Part shown: piece by piece, positions 54,903 through 63,480 of the stretch
Layout: each line of letters starts with the position of its first letter
Position numbering within the stretch: the first letter of the stretch is position 1
Assembly: GCA_025210735.1 (NCBI GenBank)
Contig: JAOARD010000057.1
Location: forward strand, 26,778-90,777
DNA: 64,000 nucleotides
Direction of reading: 5' to 3'
Origin: Bacteroidales bacterium
GTDB taxonomy: Bacteria; Bacteroidota; Bacteroidia; Bacteroidales; UBA6680
Translations under genes and position numbers: made by a program
Notes under the pieces: model-generated
Seen by the model: the letters and a program-made list of their open reading frames with translations, nothing else
Databases searched by the model: none
Told to the model about the DNA's origin: nothing

Positions 54903-56261
54903 CTACTTTTCTTTTTCTATAATGTTGTTCATCCAGTTGTATGTGGCTTCTATTACCTCCGGATTGAAATTACTTGTTATATATTTCCAGTTGCGGTTTT
55001 TTATACCGTGTTGCATAGACTTTACCTTTGCAAATGAGTGTGTGGTATTTTTAATGTGGTAGTATGTTGCATTTCCCGGATTATATTTATTTACAACACT
55101 CTCTATCTGTTTGTGATCCCATTCAGAAAATGCTTCAAGATCTGCATCGCCCCAAAAAACAAGTACCTTACTCTTTACCTTGCTCCACTGTTCAAACAGA
55201 CTATAATCATCTATCTGTACAATATATTTGTAGTGTCGTGTCCAGATATGTCCTTTTCCGTCGTATGAAAAACCTGTTTTAAGAGTCTCCTTTAGCTCAG
55301 GATCTTTAGCCAGTTGATCAGGATGTTTTTTATCAATAAATAGTCCGTATAAGATCTTTGCATATGCCTTCATCCCTTTATCGTTTTCAACAGGATCGGC
55401 TCCAACCATTATGCTCTGAATTCTGAACAGATCATTCAGGTAATCTCTCCATGGACGTATTGTACAACCATATACCGCTACACCTTTAACCTCTTGCTGA
55501 GCTGCAATAATAGGGGCTATTACACCTCCCATAGAGTGTCCCCATATGAATACATTTTGTTTGTCAACAAAGTCGTATGTTTTAAGTTTTTCAAGTGCGA
55601 GAGAAAATGCCTCTACTTCAGTATAGAAATCAATCTCGCTACACTCAGGAGTGTTGTAGTTGTCGCCCATGCCCGGTTTTTCCATACGCATTACTGCGTA
55701 ACCTTTATCGCATAATCCTTTAACAAGTTTTATATAAGGGTGATCAGGAGAAGCATTGTCTAATGTGCTGCATGTGTATCCTTGAATAAACAGTATTGCA
55801 GGTACCTTTTTGTCTGTTTTAGGTTTGTCTACAATAACGCGTATAGCTCCGTTGTTAAACGAAAACTGATCGTATATTATATCGTGTTTATCTGAGGTCT
55901 CCATTGGTTTGGCGGGTAATATACCTTTAATGGTTTTTGTTTTTTTCTTACGTATTATCTTGAATGTAGTCTCATCGCCAGAACGTTTGTTTTTCAATAG
56001 AGTTTTGATGTCTTTTGATTTTGCACACTTGTTTCCGTCAATAGCAATAATTATATCGCCCGCTTTTAATTTGTGCTTTTTTGTATACTCTTTTTTTAAT
56101 ACTTTATCAATTAGTAATCCGTGTTTTATTGAGTTAGATTTTAATACGGAATCGTTTGCTGTTACTATACGTGCTCCCAGAAAGCCTTTTCGTACTATCT
56201 CCTGCGATTGTAATGATACTGTTAGTAAAACAGCTACTACTACGGTTATTAGTTTGTTCAT
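54903..56261 (-). CDS. secreted PDZ-alpha/beta hydrolase
   Basis: 452 residues with a signal peptide (MNKLITVVVAVLLTVSLQS). A PDZ domain (FLGARIVTANDS, HKLKAGDIIIAIDGN) at 22-110 is followed by an alpha/beta hydrolase: ILFIQGYTCS, RMEKPGMGD, nucleophile GHSMGG, VFWGDADLE and the catalytic His in IKNTTHSF. The PDZ part probably docks partner or substrate peptides. An IS4-type element inserted 98 bp upstream of the start could have changed its expression. Confidence 0.88.
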   Translation of the reverse strand: MNKLITVVVAVLLTVSLQSQEIVRKGFLGARIVTANDSVLKSNSIKHGLLIDKVLKKEYTKKHKLKAGDIIIAIDGNKCAKSKDIKTLLKNKRSGDETTFKIIRKKKTKTIKGILPAKPMETSDKHDIIYDQFSFNNGAIRVIVDKPKTDKKVPAILFIQGYTCSTLDNASPDHPYIKLVKGLCDKGYAVMRMEKPGMGDNYNTPECSEIDFYTEVEAFSLALEKLKTYDFVDKQNVFIWGHSMGGVIAPIIAAQQEVKGVAVYGCTIRPWRDYLNDLFRIQSIMVGADPVENDKGMKAYAKILYGLFIDKKHPDQLAKDPELKETLKTGFSYDGKGHIWTRHYKYIVQIDDYSLFEQWSKVKSKVLVFWGDADLEAFSEWDHKQIESVVNKYNPGNATYYHIKNTTHSFAKVKSMQHGIKNRNWKYITSNFNPEVIEATYNWMNNIIEKEK

Positions 56262-56349
56262 ATTATGTTTTATTATTAGTGTTAATTAGTTTTAGGAACT
56301 GTATTATTGTCTCTATATAAAGATGTAAAAAGGGTGTATTGGTTTAATC

Positions 56350-56359
56350 AGGTAAGAGG
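56350..56359. repeat. target-site duplication, left
   Basis: AGGTAAGAGG, repeated exactly at 57768-57777 on the other side of the IS element. Confidence 0.92.
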
Positions 56360-57767
56360 CAATGTCATTAAGTTAAGAGTTAAACAACAGATATATAAGC
56401 TCTATAGGGCTTTATTTTAGCTTTAGAAGTTTTGTTACGATGATATTTTCTGTTTTTTCTAATAGGTACAGATTCTTTTGAGACAGTATTAATGATTGCT
56501 TCAATGATTTCGGACGATCTTGAAGTATAAAAAAATAGACTTACAAAACACTGTTTGATTTTTGCCAATAAGGCTCGTTTATTTGTTTGATATTTTCTTT
56601 TTTTCTTGTGTTTATTTGATTTACGGTCAATAGCCGATTTGCATAACATCATTGAAAGGTTATACGTTAAGATATTTGCAAAAAACTCCTGCTTTATAGC
56701 ATTAGGGCTTTTACCGATAAAATTTTCAACGCAAATCGCATATTTCATATCCTTGTATTGTTCTTCTACTCCCCAACGCATATGATATAGAGCTTTAAGT
56801 TTATTAGGACTAAAAGTCTTTTGATCAAACAGGGATGTCATTAAATATTCTTCCTCTCCAGTATCAAGTAAAACTTTTGTAAGTCGAACCTTTATCTGTT
56901 TACCTTCTACTTCTATATACTCGATGCAATCTTTTTGATTTCCTTTTATAAACTCAATAACCTCTTTACATGCATTTTTTTGCAGACGGAAGCAAAATTG
57001 ATTGCATGATTCTGCTAAGCTCTTTAAAAATGCCCGACTGAAATAACCGCGATCAAACAAGTAAAGATTGTTGTCACCAAGTTTTTCAAAAAGTGTTACA
57101 GCTTGGGATTCTTCTGATTCTTTGTATGGTCCAATTACAGCATTGGTACACACATTATTAAGGACATCAACTGCAAATGAGACTTGCGCTTTAATCCATT
57201 TTCTGTTGTTTGACAGAACATTTTCACCAAACTCCTTTATCGTTTCTTCTGTTCGAGCTAGAGTGTACACAGATCCATCAATAGCAATAAGTCGAAATCC
57301 ATAATATCGCTTAAAGCTGTAATTGTTATAAAAGAGTTGGGTCATTTGCTCCATTGCCTCTTTAAATGCTGTAAAGCTAAGCTTAGCCCTACATTGTGTT
57401 AATGAAGAAGAAGTTGCATGTCTTATTTCTTCAGGTATATTAAATAGTTTTGAAAAGAAACTATCAATCTCTGATTGAGATCGCTTGTTTAACATGTTGC
57501 ATATAAACAGGAAAGTGGTTTTGAAATTCCAGATTCGATCTCTGGTAAAGTACTTCGGATTAGTTTTGTGTTTGTTGCAAAAATCTTTGTTTTCAATAAT
57601 ATTAAGAAGAAAACTTAATAGTTTGGCACGATTTTTAGGTTTGAGTGCTTACTGTCATAATTACCTGTTCTTTAAGTTGTTAACTATTTAAAGATAGTGA
57701 AAAACCACAAAAAAAACAATACATTGCGCTATTAATCAGCATAATACACATTAACTTAATGACATTG
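56360..57767 (-). mobile_element. complete IS4-type insertion sequence (1408 bp)
   Basis: Bounded by perfect 17-bp terminal inverted repeats CAATGTCATTAAGTTAA (56360-56376) and TTAACTTAATGACATTG (57751-57767) and flanked by a 10-bp direct target duplication. One transposase gene inside. Intact ends and identical duplication point to a recent insertion. Confidence 0.93.
56380..57495 (-). CDS. IS4-family DDE transposase
   Basis: 371 residues. First Asp in RLIAIDGSVYTLAR, second in LYLFDRGYFSRAF, and the YREK-type signature HMRWGVEEQYKDMK around the catalytic Glu, plus the basic C-terminus usual for IS4. The gene is uninterrupted and probably functional. It is transcribed toward the PDZ-hydrolase gene. 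Confidence 0.92.
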   Translation of the reverse strand: MLNKRSQSEIDSFFSKLFNIPEEIRHATSSSLTQCRAKLSFTAFKEAMEQMTQLFYNNYSFKRYYGFRLIAIDGSVYTLARTEETIKEFGENVLSNNRKWIKAQVSFAVDVLNNVCTNAVIGPYKESEESQAVTLFEKLGDNNLYLFDRGYFSRAFLKSLAESCNQFCFRLQKNACKEVIEFIKGNQKDCIEYIEVEGKQIKVRLTKVLLDTGEEEYLMTSLFDQKTFSPNKLKALYHMRWGVEEQYKDMKYAICVENFIGKSPNAIKQEFFANILTYNLSMMLCKSAIDRKSNKHKKKRKYQTNKRALLAKIKQCFVSLFFYTSRSSEIIEAIINTVSKESVPIRKNRKYHRNKTSKAKIKPYRAYISVV

Positions 57768-57777
57768 AGGTAAGAGG
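57768..57777. repeat. target-site duplication, right
   Basis: AGGTAAGAGG, partner of 56350-56359. Confidence 0.92.
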
Positions 57778-57800
57778 AGGGGATAGTATTTTATGAATCT

Positions 57801-58091
57801 TTACAGATTGTTCCTGTTTTTTGCCTGTTTATTTATGCGCGAAATAATCTCTTCTATTGAAAAGCTGGAGTTTGGCATAACGTAATCGGGACATGAATCT
57901 ATTGCATGATATATTATATATCTTTTACAGTTGCTGTATGCTTTTATTCCTGCTTCGCAATATAGTTCTCGGTATTTTACAGATGAGTATCCCCCGTTTG
58001 AGGCATTTCGCCTAAACAGGGGACACAGCTCTGTTCTGGGGCATACATTGCTGGTTGTGTGTTCTTTTCTTCTAAATCTGAACAGGGGCAT
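57801..58091 (-). CDS. five-cysteine small protein, paralogue 1
   Basis: 96 residues with Cys at 17, 23, 45, 55 and 67 in CPRTELCPLF, ELYCEAG, NCKRYII and CPDYVMPNSS. The spacing is identical to that of the upstream neighbour, so the pair arose by tandem duplication. The cysteines suggest a metal or Fe-S site; no family name recognised. It begins 7 bp after the stop of its paralogue. Confidence 0.75.
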   Translation of the reverse strand: MPLFRFRRKEHTTSNVCPRTELCPLFRRNASNGGYSSVKYRELYCEAGIKAYSNCKRYIIYHAIDSCPDYVMPNSSFSIEEIISRINKQAKNRNNL

Positions 58092-58098
58092 AGTTTTA

Positions 58099-58335
58099 TT
58101 ATTTTACATATCTGGCTTTTTCTGCAATATCTTCTGGTGTAAGTGAGGAGTTTGGCATAACAAAATCCGGACATGAGCCAATAAGCTCGGTAACGATGTA
58201 TCGTTTACACGATTCGTACATTTTTTCTCCGGCTGTACAGTATGATTCTTTGTAGATATTTGCTGTCTCAGGTTTTTCAGTTAACAAGCCGTTAAATAAC
58301 GGGCATTTCTCTGTTTTGGGGCATCTATTATCCAT
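58099..58335 (-). CDS. five-cysteine small protein, paralogue 2
   Basis: 78 residues with Cys at 5, 11, 33, 43 and 55 in CPKTEKCPLF, SYCTAG, SCKRYIV and CPDFVMPNSS. Same motif order and spacing as the downstream paralogue, shorter N-terminus. First gene of the two-gene unit. Confidence 0.75.
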   Translation of the reverse strand: MDNRCPKTEKCPLFNGLLTEKPETANIYKESYCTAGEKMYESCKRYIVTELIGSCPDFVMPNSSLTPEDIAEKARYVK

Positions 58336-58422
58336 AAATTTATTATTTAATTCCAGTGTTTTAAATAAAGTTATGAAAAAGAGATTAAGAAGTCAATGGG
58401 GTAAGTGAAATTTATTTAAAAA

Positions 58423-58446
58423 ATAAAAAAGCTCCCGAAGGAGCTT
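58423..58446 (-). terminator. intrinsic terminator of the aldehyde dehydrogenase gene
   Basis: On the - strand: AAGCTCC, TTCG loop, GGAGCTT, then a run of T. A textbook UUCG-capped terminator 8 bp past the stop. Confidence 0.92.
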
Positions 58447-58453
58447 ATAAAAT

Positions 58454-60046
58454 TTAGAAAATAAAGTCTGTGGACAGGAATTTAGACCTGTTCTCTTTTG
58501 TAATATCTGTGAGAATAGACTTGTTCTGTTCAGTTGTTTTCCCGGCTACAAGTGTTCTTATTGAGAAAACTCTAAGTGCATCGGAAACAGAAAGTGTTCC
58601 TTCAGCAGAGTTTTTTCTACCTGTGAATGGGAATGTATCTGGTCCTCTCTGGCATTGACTGTTAATATTAACACGGCATACCTGATTTACAAGAGGATCA
58701 ATAAGATGTGCCAGATTATCAGGGTCGTTTCCGAATAAGCTGACTTGCTGTCCGTATTCAGAGTTTATAATGTACTCAATAGGATCATCTATATTTGTAA
58801 ATGGAATGATTGGTACAACAGGACCAAACTGTTCCTCATTATATATTTTCATATCTGGTTTTGCCGGATATACCACTGCCGGGAAGAATAAGGTACCTTC
58901 AGTTTCTGCTCCCCTTCTGTTTATTACAGAAGCTCCTTTTTCGTTGGCATCCATAACCAGATCCTGCATATATTCAAGTGTATTCATATCCGGAAGAGGT
59001 GTTATGTTAACTCCCTCGTCCCAAGGCATTCCTGCTTTAAGATTATCTACCTGAGCGGTAAATTTCTCAATAAATGTATCGATTATATCGGTATGTACAA
59101 ATAACATCTTAAGTGCTGTACATCTTTGCCCGTTATATGATAGCGATCCTGCTACACACTCCTTAACTGTTGAATCAATATCTGAATCAGGTAGTACAAT
59201 GGCTGCATTTTTTGCCTCTAACCCTAAAACACTTCTTAATCTGTTTGGGAATGGATGCGATTTTTTAATATTGTTTGCAGCGGTACTTGTTCCGATAAAT
59301 GCAAGAACGTTTATTTTACCACTCTCCATAATAGGAGTTATTACTTCTCTTCCACGTCCGTAAATAGTGTTTATTACACCTTTAGGGAATGAATCTCTGA
59401 AAGCCTCTAAAAGAGGTCGGTGAAGAAGAGCTCCAAATTTTGCAGGTTTAAATACAACAGTATTACCCATTATTAATGCCGGGATAAGTGTTGTAAATGT
59501 TTCATTAAGCGGATAGTTGTATGGCCCCATACATAGTGTAACGCCAAGTGGAGATCTGCGTATTTGTGCCGCAATACCATTCTCTATTGTAAAACGAGAT
59601 GATACCCTGTCAAGATTTTTAAGAGCCTCAATAGTGTCAATTATATAATCCACTGTACGATCAAACTCTTTTGCTGAATCGTTTAATGATTTACCAATCT
59701 CCCACATAAGAATCTTGATAACCTCATCTCTCTTTTCTCGCATCTTATTAAGAAACATCTTAATATGATCAATTCTTTCGCTTACGCTCATAAGAGGCCA
59801 CTCTCCGCGTCCATGGTCATAAGCATCAACAGCTGATTCAAGAGCATTAAGAGCCTCCTCTTTTGTTAGTAGCGGATAATACCCAATTTGCTTCTGCTTT
59901 ATTTCTCCATCTATATTTGTGCATATAGGAGATAGTACAGGATGTGTATCTCCTTTCCATGTTCTTAGCTCTCCGTTAATCAGATATTCCGATTGGTTTA
60001 CCTCAACCGGGGTCAAGGTTTTGTCATCAGGAAAAAGATTTTTCAT
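58454..60046 (-). CDS. gapN: NADP-dependent glyceraldehyde-3-phosphate dehydrogenase (GapN-like aldehyde dehydrogenase)
   Basis: 530 residues from ATG 60046 (MKNLFPDDKTLTPVEV); an upstream extension is open but unlikely. Aldehyde dehydrogenase motifs: PLGVTLCMGPYNYPLNE (N177), the NAD(P) loop FIGTSTAANNI, LGLEAKN (E277), and the nucleophile in YNGQRCTALK (C309). The length and the PYNYPLNE segment fit the non-phosphorylating GapN branch, which oxidises glyceraldehyde-3-phosphate to 3-phosphoglycerate with NADP. Specificity is family-level inference. Confidence 0.85.
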   Translation of the reverse strand: MKNLFPDDKTLTPVEVNQSEYLINGELRTWKGDTHPVLSPICTNIDGEIKQKQIGYYPLLTKEEALNALESAVDAYDHGRGEWPLMSVSERIDHIKMFLNKMREKRDEVIKILMWEIGKSLNDSAKEFDRTVDYIIDTIEALKNLDRVSSRFTIENGIAAQIRRSPLGVTLCMGPYNYPLNETFTTLIPALIMGNTVVFKPAKFGALLHRPLLEAFRDSFPKGVINTIYGRGREVITPIMESGKINVLAFIGTSTAANNIKKSHPFPNRLRSVLGLEAKNAAIVLPDSDIDSTVKECVAGSLSYNGQRCTALKMLFVHTDIIDTFIEKFTAQVDNLKAGMPWDEGVNITPLPDMNTLEYMQDLVMDANEKGASVINRRGAETEGTLFFPAVVYPAKPDMKIYNEEQFGPVVPIIPFTNIDDPIEYIINSEYGQQVSLFGNDPDNLAHLIDPLVNQVCRVNINSQCQRGPDTFPFTGRKNSAEGTLSVSDALRVFSIRTLVAGKTTEQNKSILTDITKENRSKFLSTDFIF

Positions 60047-60615
60047 AAAATAAATTCCTTTTATGACACAAGACTTAATGATCAAGTTGTAATAACCAAG
60101 TAGTACTTGTGTCTGGTTAATAATAGTTTTTGCCTGCATTGCAGGCTTTCTCATATTTATTGCTTGTTTCTGTAATAAGAAACAACTCATAAGTTCTGGT
60201 AGTTCAGAAAATGAGAAAGTGGGGATCAAGATACGAAAAAATCATCGTGTATGAGTTCTTTTTTGTGAAAAAAATGTGCTCCGATTGTTTAGTTATAGTA
60301 ATTGTATCTATGTGTGATTTTTGCATGACTGAAACGTGTTGTTTGTTAAATATTTAGAGGCGTATTTGGTGAAATAATATTCAGTATAGATAAATTCTTA
60401 CTTGATAAATTTGTTAGAACTGTGTAGTTGACAATTAGTTGTAATTTGGTTTGAACTGTTTTAATTAGTAAATTATAGTGTGTGTTTGCTTCTAAAATGT
60501 TATTTGCTTAATAAGATACATGATATACAGCATATAAATGTATGTTTAATTATATGTTTGTGTGGTTAAGTTTGTAGCTTGGGAAAGAGTTTTTTAATTC
60601 AATACATATACTTAG
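60047..60615. other. divergent promoter region
   Basis: About 570 bp between divergent gapN and the OadA-like gene; no gene seen. TAAGTTTG at 60567-60574 resembles the Bacteroidota -7 element (TAnnTTTG) and would serve the OadA-like gene starting at 60616. Confidence 0.45.
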
Positions 60616-62352
60616 ATGAAAAAACGGATAAAATTTAGCTTAGTATATCGTGATATGTGGCAATCCTCCGGAAAGTATGTTCCCCGGCTTGATCAATTAC
60701 TTAAAGTAGCACCATATATTATTGATATGGGATGTTTCTCCAGAATTGAATCAAATGGCGGAGCTTTTGAACAGGTTAATCTGTTGTATGGAGAGAATCC
60801 TAATCACGTTGTAAGAGAGTGGACAAAGCCATTTAAAGAAGCAGGGATAGAGACTCATATGCTTGAGCGTGCTCTTAATGGTATACGTATGTTTCCTGTA
60901 CCTAAAGATGTACGCAGACTTATGTATAAGGTTAAGAAGTCGCAAGGAGTTGATATTGCAAGATCTTTTTGTGGGCTAAATGATCACAGAAATCTTGAGT
61001 TATCGATAAAATATGCTAAAGAGGCAGGTATGATATCTCAGGCAGCACTTAGTATAACCTATTCGCCTGTTCATACAGTAAATTACTATATGGATATTGT
61101 TCATAAATGTATTGAGTACGGTGCAGATGAAATTTGTTTGAAGGATATGGCAGGTATAGGACGACCTGCATTTTTAGGAAGACTTGTAAGGGAAATTAAA
61201 AGCAGTTACCCGGATACTATTGTACAATATCATGGTCATTCAGGGCCAGGTTTTGCCATTGCTTCTATGCTTGAGGTTGCGCGTGCCGGAGTAGATTATA
61301 TTGATGTTGCTATGGAGCCTCTGTCGTGGGGTATGGTTCATCCGGATGTTATTACTGTTCAGCAGATGTTAAAGGATGATGGGTTTGATGTACCAGATAT
61401 TAATATGGATGCATATATGAAGGTTAGGTCACTCAATCAGGAATTTATTGATGATTGGTTGGGGTTGTTTATTAATCCTCGTAACAGATATACATCATCG
61501 CTTCTTGTGCAGTCAGGGCTTCCTGGCGGAATGATGGGTAGTATGATGGCTGATCTTAAGGGGATTCAGGTTGGGTTAAATGGATATCTGGAATCTGTAA
61601 ATAAACCAGTGTTGTCTGAAGATGATCTGCTTGTTATGTTGTTTAATGAGGTTGAGCGTATTTGGCCTATGTTGGGTTACCCGCCTCTTGTTACTCCATT
61701 TAGTCAATATGTGAAGAATATTGCTCTTATGAATGTAATGAGTATGGTTCAGGGTAAAGAGCTGTTTAGTATGATTGATGATAATAGCTGGGATATGATT
61801 GCCGGTAAAGCTGGTGATTTGCCCGGAGAACTTTCGTCAGAAATTGTTGATTTAATGATGAGTCAGAACAGGGGTTTTTATACTGGTATACCACAGGATA
61901 ATTATCCTGATGTACTTGATAGATATCGTACAGAGATGGAGTCTAATGGTTGGGAAACCGGCGATTGTGATGAGGAACTTTTTGAATTTGCGATGCATGA
62001 GAGGCAATATAGGGATTATAAATCGGGAATAGCAAAACAGCGGTTTGAGCAAGAGGTTGAAAGGGTGAGGAGTGAGAGTGTAAATAGCGTTGGTGAGATT
62101 AAGGTTCCGGACGGTTGTTTTGTGGTGAGTTCTCCTTATTCGGGAAAGGTGTTTTATAATCTGGATTATTTTGTTAGTAATGAATCTGTTCAGGAGGGGA
62201 GTAGTGTAGTTAAAGGACATCGTGTATGTTATATAAAGAGTGGAACAACTTATCTTGAGGTCGTTTCTGACAGGGATGGTGTGGTACGTAAGTTGTGCTG
62301 CAACTCTGGCGATATTGTAGGTAAGGGTGATGCTCTTATTATTATTGAGTAA
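60616..62352 (+). CDS. OadA/PycB-like carboxyltransferase with a non-biotinylatable carrier domain
   Basis: 578 residues. The N-terminal part is a pyruvate/oxaloacetate carboxyltransferase TIM barrel: LVYRDMWQSS (metal Asp 13), EICLKDMAG (K176, the carbamylated lysine), QYHGHSGPG (H206, H208). The middle is the PYC/OADA domain (LPGGMMGSM, WPMLGYPPLVTPFSQYVKN). The C-terminal 75 residues have the biotinyl-domain shape (SPYSGKVFYN, DGVVRKLCCNSGDIVGKGDA) but the EAMKM hairpin is replaced by KSGTT (541-545), so the biotinylated Lys is missing. It may work with a separate carrier or have lost carboxyl transfer. Confidence 0.85.
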   Translation: MKKRIKFSLVYRDMWQSSGKYVPRLDQLLKVAPYIIDMGCFSRIESNGGAFEQVNLLYGENPNHVVREWTKPFKEAGIETHMLERALNGIRMFPVPKDVRRLMYKVKKSQGVDIARSFCGLNDHRNLELSIKYAKEAGMISQAALSITYSPVHTVNYYMDIVHKCIEYGADEICLKDMAGIGRPAFLGRLVREIKSSYPDTIVQYHGHSGPGFAIASMLEVARAGVDYIDVAMEPLSWGMVHPDVITVQQMLKDDGFDVPDINMDAYMKVRSLNQEFIDDWLGLFINPRNRYTSSLLVQSGLPGGMMGSMMADLKGIQVGLNGYLESVNKPVLSEDDLLVMLFNEVERIWPMLGYPPLVTPFSQYVKNIALMNVMSMVQGKELFSMIDDNSWDMIAGKAGDLPGELSSEIVDLMMSQNRGFYTGIPQDNYPDVLDRYRTEMESNGWETGDCDEELFEFAMHERQYRDYKSGIAKQRFEQEVERVRSESVNSVGEIKVPDGCFVVSSPYSGKVFYNLDYFVSNESVQEGSSVVKGHRVCYIKSGTTYLEVVSDRDGVVRKLCCNSGDIVGKGDALIIIE

Positions 62353-62404
62353 CTTGTTGATTTGATATAGCTGAAGATAGTGTGGTTTATGATGCTGTCT
62401 TTTG

Positions 62405-62791
62405 CTATGTCTCATTGAGTAAAAGTTTCCTGAGTATTTTTGTGTCTATATCTTTTAAGCTTTTTACATATATACATGCCTTACCTCTTTTGTGATCTCC
62501 TAATTTGCTTAATAGTTCAGTATGATTTTCGAGATTTTTCATTGTGTATATTGTTATATTATTCTTTCTCGGTGAAAAACCTGTCTTAAACCAATTGTTT
62601 TGATTTCTGTTCTTGTTTAAGTGTAATCCGAACCCTACAATACTATTACCCCACATTACGGGTTCCGATTTGGTTATTTGTCTCATAATCTCACATAGGG
62701 TAATACAGCTTCGTCTTCTTTCAAGATCTATAATTGAGTTCAGGAATTCCTGAACATCTGTTCTGTTAGGTTTGGTCTTTAGTTCGTACAT
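62405..62791 (-). CDS. DUF1801-family protein
   Basis: 128 residues. LCEIMRQITKSEPVMWGNSI, VGFG, FKTGFSPRKNNITIYTM and the C-terminal GKACIYVKSLKDIDTKILRKL match the YdhG/DUF1801 fold, a small domain of unknown function common in Bacteroidota. Single gene convergent with the OadA-like gene. Confidence 0.85.
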   Translation of the reverse strand: MYELKTKPNRTDVQEFLNSIIDLERRRSCITLCEIMRQITKSEPVMWGNSIVGFGLHLNKNRNQNNWFKTGFSPRKNNITIYTMKNLENHTELLSKLGDHKRGKACIYVKSLKDIDTKILRKLLLNET

Positions 62792-62947
62792 AGTAATATA
62801 CTGTTATAATGGTTTTCTAATAAACGAATAAATATAGCTTTGGTTGTTTATTGTAGGTTAATTTTAGTGATTTTATTTAATACAATCTAACAGAGTGTAT
62901 ATATTTGTAGATGTAATTTTAACAGTATTAATTTTATTATATAAGAT

Positions 62948-63262
62948 ATGAAGTTGAAAAGAAATGAAACTCAGCTTGTTTGTATTGCAAAATTTTTTGC
63001 TAAAGAGAACGAAGAAGAGATGTTATTGGCAAACCTTCATGGGTTGATTGAGAAGACTTTGCCTGAGGGTGGATGTATAAGATATGAGCTTAATCAGAGT
63101 ATTGATAACCCGAGAGAGATAACATTTATAGAGAAGTGGTATGATCAAGAGACATTTGATTACCATTGTAATCAGGATTATATCACAGGTTTTTTTAAGG
63201 GTGGTAATCCGGATCATGTTGAGCGTTTTGATGTGTCGTTGCATAAGGAGCTGTTGCCATAA
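62948..63262 (+). CDS. ABM-type quinol monooxygenase
   Basis: 104 residues with the antibiotic-biosynthesis-monooxygenase (dimeric alpha/beta barrel) pattern: QLVCIAKFFAKENEEEMLL, LPEGGCIRYELNQSIDNP, ITFIEKWYDQETFDYHCN. Related to YgiN. The substrate cannot be told from sequence. Confidence 0.85.
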   Translation: MKLKRNETQLVCIAKFFAKENEEEMLLANLHGLIEKTLPEGGCIRYELNQSIDNPREITFIEKWYDQETFDYHCNQDYITGFFKGGNPDHVERFDVSLHKELLP

Positions 63263-63291
63263 GTACAATGTAGTTGATGGATGAGAGATTG

Positions 63292-63328
63292 AAAAGGGAT
63301 TATAACGGTAGTTGTAAATCCCTTTTTT
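63292..63328 (+). terminator. intrinsic terminator
   Basis: AAAAGGGATT (63292-63301) and AATCCCTTTT (63317-63326) with a 15-base loop, continued by T residues, 30 bp past the monooxygenase stop. Confidence 0.85.
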
Positions 63329-63447
63329 GATTATGGGATTTCTATGTGTTGGATTGTGTACGGTTTTTTTCGGATTCGTGTATAGTTTCTGATTGTTTGT
63401 GAGTTGAAAACCTGTTCTGTTTACGTTAAGTATGTAACCTCAGTTTT

Positions 63448-63465
63448 GTTGTCTTCGTAGACAAC
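63448..63465 (+). other. hairpin before the transposase gene
   Basis: GTTGTC, loop TTCGTA, GACAAC, 15 bp upstream of the IS1595-type transposase start. It may limit translation of read-through transcripts or mark a terminal element; not resolved. Confidence 0.4.
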
Positions 63466-63480
63466 CAGAAAGGTAGTTAT

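Noticed and set aside
60131..60145. Palindrome GCCTGCATTGCAGGC as a terminator
   Set aside because: It lies just upstream of the gapN start, has almost no loop, and no gene ends there; more likely a chance palindrome or operator.
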